The notes under the pieces were generated by a model. It was not told where the DNA came from and made no database searches. It saw only the letters and a list, made by a program, of their open reading frames with translations. The position numbers and the translations under genes are program-made. From an uncultured Pelagibacteraceae bacterium (GTDB lineage: Bacteria > Pseudomonadota > Alphaproteobacteria > Pelagibacterales > Pelagibacteraceae): a stretch of 47,197 bases of DNA. Shown here piece after piece: positions 9,192 to 17,128 of this stretch (within the stretch, counting starts at the first letter, position 1; the number at the start of each line of letters is the position of its first letter). The stretch lies in the NCBI GenBank assembly GCA_902515205.1, contig CABXTU010000006.1:1-47197 (forward strand). The letters run 5' to 3'.

Positions 9192-9193
9192 AA

Positions 9194-9229
9194 TGAGTTG
9201 GGGATGTTCTTTAAATTTAAAACAACTCA
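9194..9229 (+). promoter_or_regulatory. Stem-loop just before the dctP ribosome binding site
   Basis: TGAGTTG (9194-9200) pairs perfectly with CAACTCA (9223-9229) around a 22-base AT-rich loop containing TTTAAATTTAAA. The SD GAGAGGGG (9235-9242) follows, then the ATG at 9246. It may protect or punctuate the dctP message. No U-tract follows, so it is not a classic terminator. Confidence 0.35.
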
Positions 9230-9245
9230 AAATAGAGAGGGGAAA

Positions 9246-10310
9246 ATGAAAAAACTGATAAAAACATCTGTTAGTTTCTTTGCAGTGTTTGCTTTAATGG
9301 TAACTTTTTCATTACAGCAAGTTACTGCAGCGGAAAAAATTAGATGGAAAGTACAATCTACTTTTAATACTGGTTGGCCTGCATTAGGAGATCCTGTTGC
9401 ACGTTTATCAGACACATTAGATAGAGCGACTGATGGTAGAATTAAATTAAAGGTTTATGAACCTGGAAAAATTCTTCCACCATTAGAAATCTCACCTTCA
9501 ATAAGTAAAGGTGACTTGCCAGCAGCTTATAATTATATGGCATATGACCAAGGAAGAATACCAGCAGCAGTATTATTTGCAGCTGTACCATTTGGAATGG
9601 AGCCATGGGAATATGCAGCTTGGTGGTTTGAAGGGGAAGGCGCTAAATTAGCTAATGAAATATACAACAAACAAAATATTCAAGTTTTGTTATGTAGTAC
9701 AATTGGGCCTGAAACAGCTGGTTGGTATAGAAACCCTATAACTAGCCTTGCAGATCTTAAAGGTTTAAAAATTCGTTTCTCAGGTTTAGGAGGAATGGTT
9801 TTAAATGAAATAGGAGCTTCAGCTACTTTAATGGCTGGTGGAGAAATTTTTGCAGCACTAGAAAAAGGAACTCTAGATGCTACTGAATATTCAATGCCTG
9901 CTATTGATGAGGTTTTAGGTTTTCATAAAATCACTAAGTTCAATCTGTTCCCAGGTTGGCACCAAGTATCAACTTCAACTCATTTCATGATCAATTTAGA
10001 TTTATGGAAAAAAATGGGTGCAGCTGACCAAGCATTATTCGAAATGGCTTGTACAGCGGCGGCTATGAGAGCAATTACTACTGGTGAATTTTTACAAGGA
10101 AAACAAATTGGATCTTTTCCTTCTAAAGGTGTAACAGCAGCTAGATTGCCTGATAGTGTATTGAGAGAGCTACAAAAAGTTAGTGCTAGAGTAATGAAAG
10201 AAGAATCTGCTAAAGATGCTGACTTTGCCAAAGTATGGGCTTCTCAACAAGCATTCATGAAGGAGTATGATGTTTGGCAAAAATGGGGATATTTACCTCG
10301 AAACTTTTAG
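9246..10310 (+). CDS. dctP: TRAP transporter solute-binding protein (DctP family, TakP-like)
   Basis: This is the periplasmic substrate receptor of a tripartite TRAP importer. With the start at 9246 (strong SD GAGAGGGG) the protein has 354 residues and a clean Sec signal peptide (MKKLIKTSVSFFAVFALM to about VTA, residues 1-28). A longer frame from 9198 would bury this signal and is unlikely. The mature part has LKGLKIRFSG (171-180) with Arg177, the family arginine that salt-bridges a substrate carboxylate, and ALEKGTLDATEY (204-215). VPFGM, AGWYR and FPGWHQ resemble the 2-oxoacid-binding TakP subgroup, so an organic acid (keto or hydroxy acid) is a reasonable ligand guess. A strong stem-loop terminator follows, which would give the receptor more message than the membrane subunits. 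Confidence 0.94.
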   Translation: MKKLIKTSVSFFAVFALMVTFSLQQVTAAEKIRWKVQSTFNTGWPALGDPVARLSDTLDRATDGRIKLKVYEPGKILPPLEISPSISKGDLPAAYNYMAYDQGRIPAAVLFAAVPFGMEPWEYAAWWFEGEGAKLANEIYNKQNIQVLLCSTIGPETAGWYRNPITSLADLKGLKIRFSGLGGMVLNEIGASATLMAGGEIFAALEKGTLDATEYSMPAIDEVLGFHKITKFNLFPGWHQVSTSTHFMINLDLWKKMGAADQALFEMACTAAAMRAITTGEFLQGKQIGSFPSKGVTAARLPDSVLRELQKVSARVMKEESAKDADFAKVWASQQAFMKEYDVWQKWGYLPRNF

Positions 10311-10343
10311 TATTTAATACTTAAAAAGTTGATTATAATAATG

Positions 10344-10376
10344 AAAGCGGCCGGTTTCACCGGCTGCTTTTATTTT
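10344..10376 (+). terminator. Strong stem-loop with U-tract between dctP and dctQ (partial terminator)
   Basis: A 12-bp stem (arms 10344-10355 and 10359-10370, one G-T wobble) closes a three-base TTC loop and is followed by TATTTTT. The core GGCCGGT/ACCGGCT is by far the most GC-rich element in the neighbourhood. It lies 33 bases after the dctP stop and 14 bases before the dctQ start. It fits a leaky Rho-independent terminator or 3' mRNA stabiliser, as is common after binding-protein genes. Confidence 0.85.
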
Positions 10377-10389
10377 TAAAGAAAAAATT

Positions 10390-10959
10390 ATGTCTAAAGA
10401 ATTTACATCTGTAAAAAGTTCTCTTGATAAAAAACTACAGCTTAGACACACATCTATCACAAAGAAAATTGATAATTTTGTCTTACAGATAGGAGAAATT
10501 TTTAATTGGTTCTGGGTAATATTAATTGCAGTTATCATTCTAAATGTAGTCTTAAGATATGTTTTTAGAAATGGAATGATTGAGCTGGAGGAATTGCAAT
10601 GGCATCTTTATTGTATAGGTTGGTTAATTGGTTTATCTTCAACATATATAGTGGACTCTCATGTTAGGGTTGATGTTTTAAGCGAGAGATTAAGTTATAG
10701 AAAAAAACTATGGTTTGAATTATTTGGTATTTTGATTTTATTTTTACCATTCGTAATACTCGTTCTTTATTATGCAGTCCCTTTCTTTGAATTATCATGG
10801 GCTTCAAGTGAAAGATCTACATCAGCCAATGGGTTGCCAGCTAGATGGTTTGTAAAAGGTTTTTTAGTAATCAGTTTTTTTTTACTCTTAATTTCTGGTT
10901 TCTCAAGGATTGTAAGAATAATAGAAACACTGCGATTTGGATTAGAGGATAAAAAATGA
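10390..10959 (+). CDS. dctQ: TRAP transporter small permease subunit DctQ
   Basis: This is the small integral membrane subunit of the TRAP importer, 189 residues. About 35 polar N-terminal residues are followed by four hydrophobic segments (about 42-62, 73-95, 113-137, 154-177). Typical DctQ features are the NVVLRYVFRNGMIELEELQW stretch after the first segment, then the DSHVRVD motif. It begins 14 bases after the stem-loop terminator and overlaps dctM by 4 bases (ATGA), so Q and M are coupled. Start chosen at the ATG at 10390; no strong SD is visible. Confidence 0.93.
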   Translation: MSKEFTSVKSSLDKKLQLRHTSITKKIDNFVLQIGEIFNWFWVILIAVIILNVVLRYVFRNGMIELEELQWHLYCIGWLIGLSSTYIVDSHVRVDVLSERLSYRKKLWFELFGILILFLPFVILVLYYAVPFFELSWASSERSTSANGLPARWFVKGFLVISFFLLLISGFSRIVRIIETLRFGLEDKK

Positions 10960-12323
10960 TTTCATTAGTTACAGAATATTTTTTAGCAATCGCTCTCTTT
11001 TTTAGTTTTATAACATTAATATTTTACGGATTTCCTGTAGCGTGGACCATGGGTGGTTTAGGAGTTTTGTTTATATTTATCTCAATGCTTTCTGATAATT
11101 TATTTGACACTTTTTATGGTGTTGATTTTGGATTTGCATCCATGGTTGTTTATAGACTTTATGGAGTCATGGCAAACTGGGTTTTAGTTGCGCTTCCAAT
11201 GTTTATTTTTATGGGAATAATGATGGACAAATCTGGTATAGCAGAGGATCTAATGACTGATCTGTCTAAATTGTTTGGTAAAACAAGAGGTGGACTTGCA
11301 ATCTCAATTGTATTTATCGGAGTTTTGCTTGCTGCTTCCACAGGAATTATTGGTGCAGCAGTAGTACTTCTAACAATTTTAGGTGTGCCATTAATGTTAA
11401 AGAATAAGTACAATCCAAATTTAGCTTGTGGAGTTGTTTGTGCAACTGGGACTTTAGGAATTCTTATACCTCCAAGTATTATGCTCGTAATTATGGGGGA
11501 TCAAGTAAGAATTTCAGTTGGAGATTTATTTATGGGGGCTGTATTCCCAGGTTTATTACTTGGGTTATTATACACAATTTTTATCGTTGTTTATGCTTAC
11601 ATGAATCCTAAAGCTGCACCACTTCCAAAAGATGCTGAACCAGTAGATTTAAAAATAGTTTTAAGAGTTTTAAAATCTATCATACCACCAGCTTTATTAA
11701 TTTTTGCTGTTTTAGGAAGTATATTCATGGGAATTGCTACTCCAACTGAAGCATCTGGAGTAGGAGCTTTAGGCGCATCTTTATTGGCTATAGTTAGAGG
11801 AAGATTGTCATTTTCAGATTTAAAAATTGTGATTAGAAAAACAACCCATACTACAGCTTATATTTTTGCACTTTTTGTTGGCGCAACAATGTTTGCATTA
11901 ATTTTAAGAGGTTTGGGGGGAGATGAATTAATAGAGGGAGCGCTCAAGGCATTACCTTTTGGAACAAGTGGAGTTGTAATAGTTGTTTTGTTTGTGGCAT
12001 TTCTATTAGGTTTCTTTTTAGATTGGATTGAAATTACATTAATCATTTTACCTTTCTTGGCACCAGTAATGATGGATCTTGGGGTTGATATGGTTTGGTT
12101 TATTGTAATGTTTGCAGTGGTTTTACAGACTTCATTTATAACCCCACCTGTAGGATTTGCTTTATTTTATATGAAAGGTGTAGCTCCTCAAGGAATTTCT
12201 ATAACAAATATATATAAAGGAATAATTCCATTTGTTATCCTTCAAGTAATAGCAGTAGCTATAGTGTTTAATTTTCCTGAAATAGTCACTTGGTTACCAA
12301 AAGTTGCATACGGACCAAATTAA
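10956..12323 (+). CDS. dctM: TRAP transporter large permease subunit DctM
   Basis: This is the translocation subunit, a sodium-coupled permease of the DctM family in the ion-transporter superfamily. The 455 residues give about twelve hydrophobic segments. Family motifs include FPVAWTMGGLG near the start, NWVLVALPMFIFMG, the GILIPPSIMLVIMGD loop, GIATPTEASGVGALGA, and SFITPPVGFALFYMKG near the end. Length is normal. It is coupled to dctQ upstream, and the channel homologue begins only 5 bases after its stop, with no terminator between them. Confidence 0.95.
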   Translation: MISLVTEYFLAIALFFSFITLIFYGFPVAWTMGGLGVLFIFISMLSDNLFDTFYGVDFGFASMVVYRLYGVMANWVLVALPMFIFMGIMMDKSGIAEDLMTDLSKLFGKTRGGLAISIVFIGVLLAASTGIIGAAVVLLTILGVPLMLKNKYNPNLACGVVCATGTLGILIPPSIMLVIMGDQVRISVGDLFMGAVFPGLLLGLLYTIFIVVYAYMNPKAAPLPKDAEPVDLKIVLRVLKSIIPPALLIFAVLGSIFMGIATPTEASGVGALGASLLAIVRGRLSFSDLKIVIRKTTHTTAYIFALFVGATMFALILRGLGGDELIEGALKALPFGTSGVVIVVLFVAFLLGFFLDWIEITLIILPFLAPVMMDLGVDMVWFIVMFAVVLQTSFITPPVGFALFYMKGVAPQGISITNIYKGIIPFVILQVIAVAIVFNFPEIVTWLPKVAYGPN

Positions 12324-12328
12324 GTTTT

Positions 12329-13582
12329 ATGAAAAAAAAAATTATTATTTTATTTTTTTTAATATTATTAGTTTCTATTTCAAAAACTTTTTCAATTGAA
12401 GTAACCTCTCTCGAAGCAGAAAAAAGATTAGAGTTTAGTGAATTTTTTCCAAAAAAGATTTGTAATAAAATTTACGAAGAAAGTTTCTTTGGAAAAGAAA
12501 ATAAATTATCTGAAGAGGTAGAATTGAAAGCTTATTTTAATTTAAAAAGATTAAATGTTGATGAAGCTAATTCGAATTTGTTGCTATATTTTGATCAGAG
12601 ATCGTATAATTATAAAGATCCTAAACTTGGTATAATAATCTTTAACAACATATCAGATGACTTTTCTGATGAAGTGGCATCTCTTAACAAAAAAATAAAA
12701 GATGCTGGAACTCAAAAAATAGTAGTTTGTGAATACGATCTTGAAAAATCTCTATCAGAAGGAAAATTTTTTGATTTTAAAATAATATTTGATAATGCAA
12801 CAAAAGTTGAGACGAATGTGCCTCCTAAAATATTAATTTATTTTGATGGTACGATTGAATATCTCTACTTTAATGAAAAAGTTGAATATAACGCGTCAAA
12901 GTTTAATTATAAAAAATATCCATTCGACGTACAAAATTTTAAAATCTCTGTATCATCTCAAATTTCTGAAAACTTATCATTTAGAATGTCGGATAAGTTC
13001 AAGTTACTAAATGCTGATATAAAAAAATTAGAATTTTCAAATATATCATCTCCTGGTTGGACAATAAAACAATATAACACTTACCCTGTCTTAGATTATT
13101 TGGGTTATGTGTATTCAGATTATGCAAAACCATCGGTTAAATCTGAAATTACTATACATAGAAATTCAATCATTTTTGTATTTAAATTTATTATGCCAAT
13201 TGTAATGATAATAATGCTTACTTATTTCACAATATTTTTACCATTTGAATTTGATAGAACATCAGTTTGTATTACTTTAGTTTTAGCCCTTGTTGCATTC
13301 AATTTAGTTGCTGCATCATCAAAAATTCCAGATATGCCTTACTTGAATATATTTGATTGGTTTATTTTTACTGCATATGTGAATGCTATTTCAGTTTTAA
13401 CTTTAACATTTATAGAAGCCATTTATATTGGTCACTTCATGGGGTATGGTCGAGATATTTTTAAAGTACCATTGGATAAAAAAACTGGGCTTATAAAATT
13501 TAGAAAAATATCATGGATCATCTTATTAATGATATTAATTGTTTCAGCTTCAGCTGGATATTGGGTAATATTTTTAGGTTAA
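12329..13582 (+). CDS. Pentameric ligand-gated ion channel homologue (Cys-loop/pro-loop receptor type)
   Basis: I read this 417-residue protein as a bacterial relative of GLIC and ELIC. It has a signal peptide (1-22), a periplasmic domain (about 23-280) and four membrane segments. YPFD at 197-200 is the invariant pro-loop motif (compare YPFD in GLIC). M1 (281-304) carries Pro290 as in these channels. M2 (about 309-330) contains AFNLVAAS, then the M2-M3 linker KIPDMPY, very like NLPKTPY in ELIC. M3 is 342-366 and M4 is 394-415. Acidic Glu307/Asp309 at the inner end of M2 suggest cation selectivity. The ligand domain is about 60 residues longer than in GLIC, with extra sequence near 101-145. 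Cys45 and Cys134 are not the Cys-loop pair. The start at 12329 gives a proper signal peptide; an earlier in-frame start at 12290 would overlap dctM. Ligand unknown. Confidence 0.85.
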   Translation: MKKKIIILFFLILLVSISKTFSIEVTSLEAEKRLEFSEFFPKKICNKIYEESFFGKENKLSEEVELKAYFNLKRLNVDEANSNLLLYFDQRSYNYKDPKLGIIIFNNISDDFSDEVASLNKKIKDAGTQKIVVCEYDLEKSLSEGKFFDFKIIFDNATKVETNVPPKILIYFDGTIEYLYFNEKVEYNASKFNYKKYPFDVQNFKISVSSQISENLSFRMSDKFKLLNADIKKLEFSNISSPGWTIKQYNTYPVLDYLGYVYSDYAKPSVKSEITIHRNSIIFVFKFIMPIVMIIMLTYFTIFLPFEFDRTSVCITLVLALVAFNLVAASSKIPDMPYLNIFDWFIFTAYVNAISVLTLTFIEAIYIGHFMGYGRDIFKVPLDKKTGLIKFRKISWIILLMILIVSASAGYWVIFLG

Positions 13583-13588
13583 ATTAAG

Positions 13589-14029
13589 ATGAGAAAAATT
13601 ATATCTATTTTTTTTGTTGGTGTCTTATTATTGACTGAAAATATTTATGCGAATTTTAATTTTACTCTGAAAGAATACCTGGATAAAAATGATTTAGAAG
13701 ATGGTACAACCCAAATTTATTTATTAAAAAGATGTAGTGCAGTTTACGCATATGCCTCAGGTGTTATTTTAAAATCGGATGCTGTGACTTCAAAGAGTTT
13801 CATAGAAATTTCAAATAATTTAATATTTAAAGCTGTTGAATTAAAGGTTATTGATGAAAAAAAAAAATTAGAAGATGCTCAAGAGGAGGCAGAACAAAGC
13901 CGAAAAGAGCTATTCAATATTTACATAACTGATGGCAAAAAGAATTGGGAAAAAAACAAATCTCATTTTAAAGGTTCGTATATATCTGATGATATGGCTA
14001 TCTGCTCAAAGTTGACTGAAGATAATTAA
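13589..14029 (+). CDS. Small exported protein of unknown function
   Basis: I do not recognise this 146-residue protein. It has a convincing signal peptide (MRKIISIFFVGVLLLTENIYA, about 21 residues). A short mature region follows with two cysteines (in RCSAVYAYASG near residue 49 and in AICSKL near 140) that could form one disulfide. A charged, probably helical Lys/Glu-rich stretch lies in the middle (about 88-110). It begins 6 bases after the channel gene and is surely cotranscribed with it, so a periplasmic partner of the channel is possible but unproven. It lies 60 bases before mdh. Confidence 0.75.
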   Translation: MRKIISIFFVGVLLLTENIYANFNFTLKEYLDKNDLEDGTTQIYLLKRCSAVYAYASGVILKSDAVTSKSFIEISNNLIFKAVELKVIDEKKKLEDAQEEAEQSRKELFNIYITDGKKNWEKNKSHFKGSYISDDMAICSKLTEDN

Positions 14030-14089
14030 TATAAAAATTTAAATTTATATTGAATAATTATTAGTTATCAATAAAAGATAATTTCAAAT

Positions 14090-15055
14090 ATGACTAAAAA
14101 AATTTCTTTAATTGGAGCAGGTCAAATAGGAGGAACTTTAGCACATTTAATTGGAACAAAAGAACTAGTAGATGAAGTAGTATTATTTGACGTTGCAAGT
14201 GGAATTGCAAAAGGAAAAGCCTTAGATATAGCTCAGTCTTCATCAGTTGACGGTTTTAATGTAAAATTTTTTGGAACTGACGATTATAAAGATATTAAAG
14301 ACTCAGATGTAATTATTATTACAGCAGGAGTGCCAAGAAAACCAGGCATGAGCAGAGACGATCTACTAGGTATAAATTTAAAAATTATAAAACAAGTAGC
14401 TAACGGAATAAAAGAAAATTCTCCTAATGCATTTATAATATGTATTACCAATCCACTAGACGTTATGGTCATGGCTCTTCAAAAATTCTCTGGTCTTCCC
14501 GCTAATAAAATTGTTGGTATGGCAGGAATTTTGGATAGTTCACGATTTAAATTATTTTTATCATTAGAACTAAATGTCCCTGTAAAAGAAATTGATGCAA
14601 TGGTAATGGGAGGTCATGGAGATACAATGGTTCCAATGCCAAGATTTACAAAAGTTTCTGGAAAACCTTTGCTAGATTTAGTTAAAGAAGGAAAAATTAC
14701 CAAAGAAAGATTAGAAGAAATAAATCAAAGGACTAGGGATGGTGGTGCAGAAATTGTTAAGTATTTAGAAAAAGGTTCAGCATTTTATGCTCCGGCGGCT
14801 TCTGGAGTTCAAATGGCGGAGGCATATTTGAATAATGAAAAAAAATTACTACCATGTGCTGTGCAATTAAATGGCGAATATGGTGTTAAAAATGTTTATG
14901 CTGGAGTGCCAGTAATTGTGGGTAAAGACGGAGTTGAAAAAATAGAGCAGATTGATCTAGATGAGAAAGAAAAAAAAGAATTTATGCACTCTATAGACGC
15001 AGTAAAAGCTCTTTGGGAAGCGGCATCTAAAATAGACCCTGATCTTTTAAAATAA
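14090..15055 (+). CDS. mdh: Malate dehydrogenase
   Basis: The enzyme oxidises malate to oxaloacetate with NAD+ in the TCA cycle. The 321 residues are of the LDH-like MDH type found in alphaproteobacteria. GAGQIGG near 9-15 binds [15 protein letters not shown] holds the substrate arginines Arg83 and Arg89, and Arg83 in the PRKPGMSR loop is diagnostic for malate rather than lactate. NPLDVM and Arg152 follow, and GGHGD contains catalytic His176. Only two bases separate it from sucC, starting the mdh-sucCDAB-lpd run. Confidence 0.97.
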   Translation: MTKKISLIGAGQIGGTLAHLIGTKELVDEVVLFDVASGIAKGKALDIAQSSSVDGFNVKFFGTDDYKDIKDSDVIIITAGVPRKPGMSRDDLLGINLKIIKQVANGIKENSPNAFIICITNPLDVMVMALQKFSGLPANKIVGMAGILDSSRFKLFLSLELNVPVKEIDAMVMGGHGDTMVPMPRFTKVSGKPLLDLVKEGKITKERLEEINQRTRDGGAEIVKYLEKGSAFYAPAASGVQMAEAYLNNEKKLLPCAVQLNGEYGVKNVYAGVPVIVGKDGVEKIEQIDLDEKEKKEFMHSIDAVKALWEAASKIDPDLLK

Positions 15056-15057
15056 TA

Positions 15058-16218
15058 ATGAATATCCACGAGCATCAAGCCAAACAAATATTAAAAAAAT
15101 TTGGAGCAGTTGTGCCCGAGGGAGTTTTTGCTTTAACTGTCGATGACTTACTAGAAAAGGTAAAATCATTAAAAACAGACAAATATGTCTTAAAAGCCCA
15201 AATTCATGCTGGAGGCAGAGGTAAAGCAGGTGGAGTTAAAGTTTTAAATACTATTGAAGAACTAGCAACCGCTGCAAAGGAATTATTAGGTAAAACATTA
15301 ATAACACATCAAACAGGTCCAGAAGGACGAGAAGTTAAAAGATTATATGTGGAAGAATCCTCTAATATTAATAAAGAATTTTATTTATCATGTTTAGTTG
15401 ATAGAGCTAGTTCTAAAATTGCATTCATATCTAGCAACCAAGGTGGAATAAATATCGAAGAAGTAGCAAGTAGCTCTCCAGAAAAAATTATAACAACAAA
15501 AGTTGAAATGAATAATGAAATTTCAGATAAAGATTGTGATGAAATAATTAAAATCTTTGATTTAACTGATAATGCCAAAAAACAAGCCATATCTTTAATT
15601 AAATCAATTTTTAAAATGTTTATTAGCACAGATGCAAATATGGTTGAAGTGAATCCTTTAATATTAACTAAAGAAGAAAAAATTGTATGTTTAGATGCAA
15701 AAGTAAATTTCGACTCTAATGCATTATTTAGACATCCTGAAATATTAGAACTAAGAGATCTTAACGAAGAAGATCCAACAGAGATAGAAGCTAGCAAACA
15801 CGATCTTTCTTATATCAAATTAGATGGCAGCATTGGATGTATGGTAAATGGTGCTGGCTTGGCTATGGCTACAATGGATATTATCAAGTTATATGGAGAA
15901 GAGCCCGCAAACTTCTTAGACGTTGGAGGGGGAGCATCAAAAGAAAAAGTTGCAGCTGCGCTCAAAATAATTCTCTCAGATAAAAATGTTAGAGGAATTT
16001 TAATTAATATTTTTGGAGGGATAATGAGATGCGATGTTCTTGCTCAAGGAGTAGTCGACGCTGCAAAAGAAATTAAATTTGAGGTGCCATTAATAGTCAG
16101 ATTAGCTGGAACTAATTTTGAGGAAGGAAAAAAAATACTTGATAATTCTGGTTTAAAATTAATATCAGCTGAAAATTTAGATGATGCTGCAAAAAAGATA
16201 GTTGAGGCTATTAAATAG
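15058..16218 (+). CDS. sucC: Succinyl-CoA ligase, beta subunit
   Basis: The beta subunit pairs with SucD to interconvert succinyl-CoA plus ADP (or GDP) and succinate plus ATP. The 386 residues start with the typical MNIHEHQAKQILKKFG. An ATP-grasp domain follows (VLKAQIHAGGRGKAGGVK near 43-60), then the C-terminal flavodoxin-like half with NFLDVGGGAS and NIFGGIMRCD. Length is normal. The sucC stop and the sucD ATG are adjacent, so stoichiometric expression by coupling is likely. Confidence 0.98.
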   Translation: MNIHEHQAKQILKKFGAVVPEGVFALTVDDLLEKVKSLKTDKYVLKAQIHAGGRGKAGGVKVLNTIEELATAAKELLGKTLITHQTGPEGREVKRLYVEESSNINKEFYLSCLVDRASSKIAFISSNQGGINIEEVASSSPEKIITTKVEMNNEISDKDCDEIIKIFDLTDNAKKQAISLIKSIFKMFISTDANMVEVNPLILTKEEKIVCLDAKVNFDSNALFRHPEILELRDLNEEDPTEIEASKHDLSYIKLDGSIGCMVNGAGLAMATMDIIKLYGEEPANFLDVGGGASKEKVAAALKIILSDKNVRGILINIFGGIMRCDVLAQGVVDAAKEIKFEVPLIVRLAGTNFEEGKKILDNSGLKLISAENLDDAAKKIVEAIK

Positions 16219-17094
16219 ATGTCCGTATTAGTTAACAAAAATACAAAAGTAATTTGTCAGGGTTTTACAGGTTCTCATGGAACCTTTCATTCTGAACAAG
16301 CCATTATGTATGGCACCAATTTAGTTGGTGGAGTTACACCAAAAAAAGGTGGTCAAAAACATTTAGACAGACCAGTATTTAACACAGTTTTGGAAGCAAA
16401 AAATAATCTTGGAGCTGATGCGACGATGATCTATGTGCCTGCAAAATTCGCTGCTGAAGCAATTATTGAAGCAATAGATGCATCCTTAAGTCTTATAGTT
16501 TGTATAACAGAAGGAATTCCTGTTTTAGATATGTTAAAAGTTAAAAAGAAACTAAAAGGATCAAAAAGTAGATTGATAGGACCTAACTGTCCAGGCATAA
16601 TAACTCCAGGGGAGTGTAAAATTGGAATAATGCCAGGAAATATTCATAAAAGAGGATCTGTTGGGATAGTTTCTAGATCAGGAACGTTAACATATGAGGC
16701 AGTAGCACAAACTACAGAAAATGGTTTAGGTCAATCAACATGTATTGGTATTGGTGGAGACCCAATTAATGGAACAAACTTTATAGATTGTTTAGATTTG
16801 TTTTTAAATGATAACGAAACGCAATCTATTTTAATGATCGGAGAAATTGGAGGTACAGCTGAGGAGGAAGCTTCTGAATTTGTAAAAAACCATAAAATAA
16901 AAAAACCAATTGTTGGATTTATAGCAGGAATAACTGCCCCTCCTGGGCGTAGAATGGGACATGCAGGCGCAATTATTTCTGGTGGAAAAGGTGGAGCCGA
17001 AGATAAAATTAAAAAAATGGAAGAGTCTGGAATTACTATTGCTAAATCTCCCTCTATAATTGGAAAAACTTTACTAAATAAACTGTCTAATTGA
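16219..17094 (+). CDS. sucD: Succinyl-CoA ligase, alpha subunit
   Basis: The alpha subunit carries the CoA-binding Rossmann domain and the phosphorylated histidine. In these 291 residues [16 protein letters not shown] lies near 13-28, [12 protein letters not shown] near 121-132, and [19 protein letters not shown] contains the phospho-acceptor His248. Length is standard. A 34-base gap without a terminator separates it from sucA. Confidence 0.98.
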   Translation: MSVLVNKNTKVICQGFTGSHGTFHSEQAIMYGTNLVGGVTPKKGGQKHLDRPVFNTVLEAKNNLGADATMIYVPAKFAAEAIIEAIDASLSLIVCITEGIPVLDMLKVKKKLKGSKSRLIGPNCPGIITPGECKIGIMPGNIHKRGSVGIVSRSGTLTYEAVAQTTENGLGQSTCIGIGGDPINGTNFIDCLDLFLNDNETQSILMIGEIGGTAEEEASEFVKNHKIKKPIVGFIAGITAPPGRRMGHAGAIISGGKGGAEDKIKKMEESGITIAKSPSIIGKTLLNKLSN

Positions 17095-17128
17095 AAAATT
17101 TTTAACTAAGTCTATATTAAACTAAATA

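Noticed and set aside
9198-9245. Longer N-terminus for the TRAP binding protein
   Set aside because: It would place 16 residues before a clean signal peptide and lacks an SD, whereas 9246 has a strong one.
12290-12328. Longer N-terminus for the channel protein
   Set aside because: It overlaps the end of dctM and precedes the signal peptide; ATG at 12329 fits better.
14030-14089. AT-only inverted repeat AATATAAA/TTTATATT between the small exported gene and mdh
   Set aside because: No GC pairs and no U-tract, so a terminator is not supported; no well-spaced mdh promoter could be placed either.
15381-15797. A 138-codon minus-strand frame inside sucC
   Set aside because: It lies fully within a well-conserved gene and its low-complexity product resembles no family.
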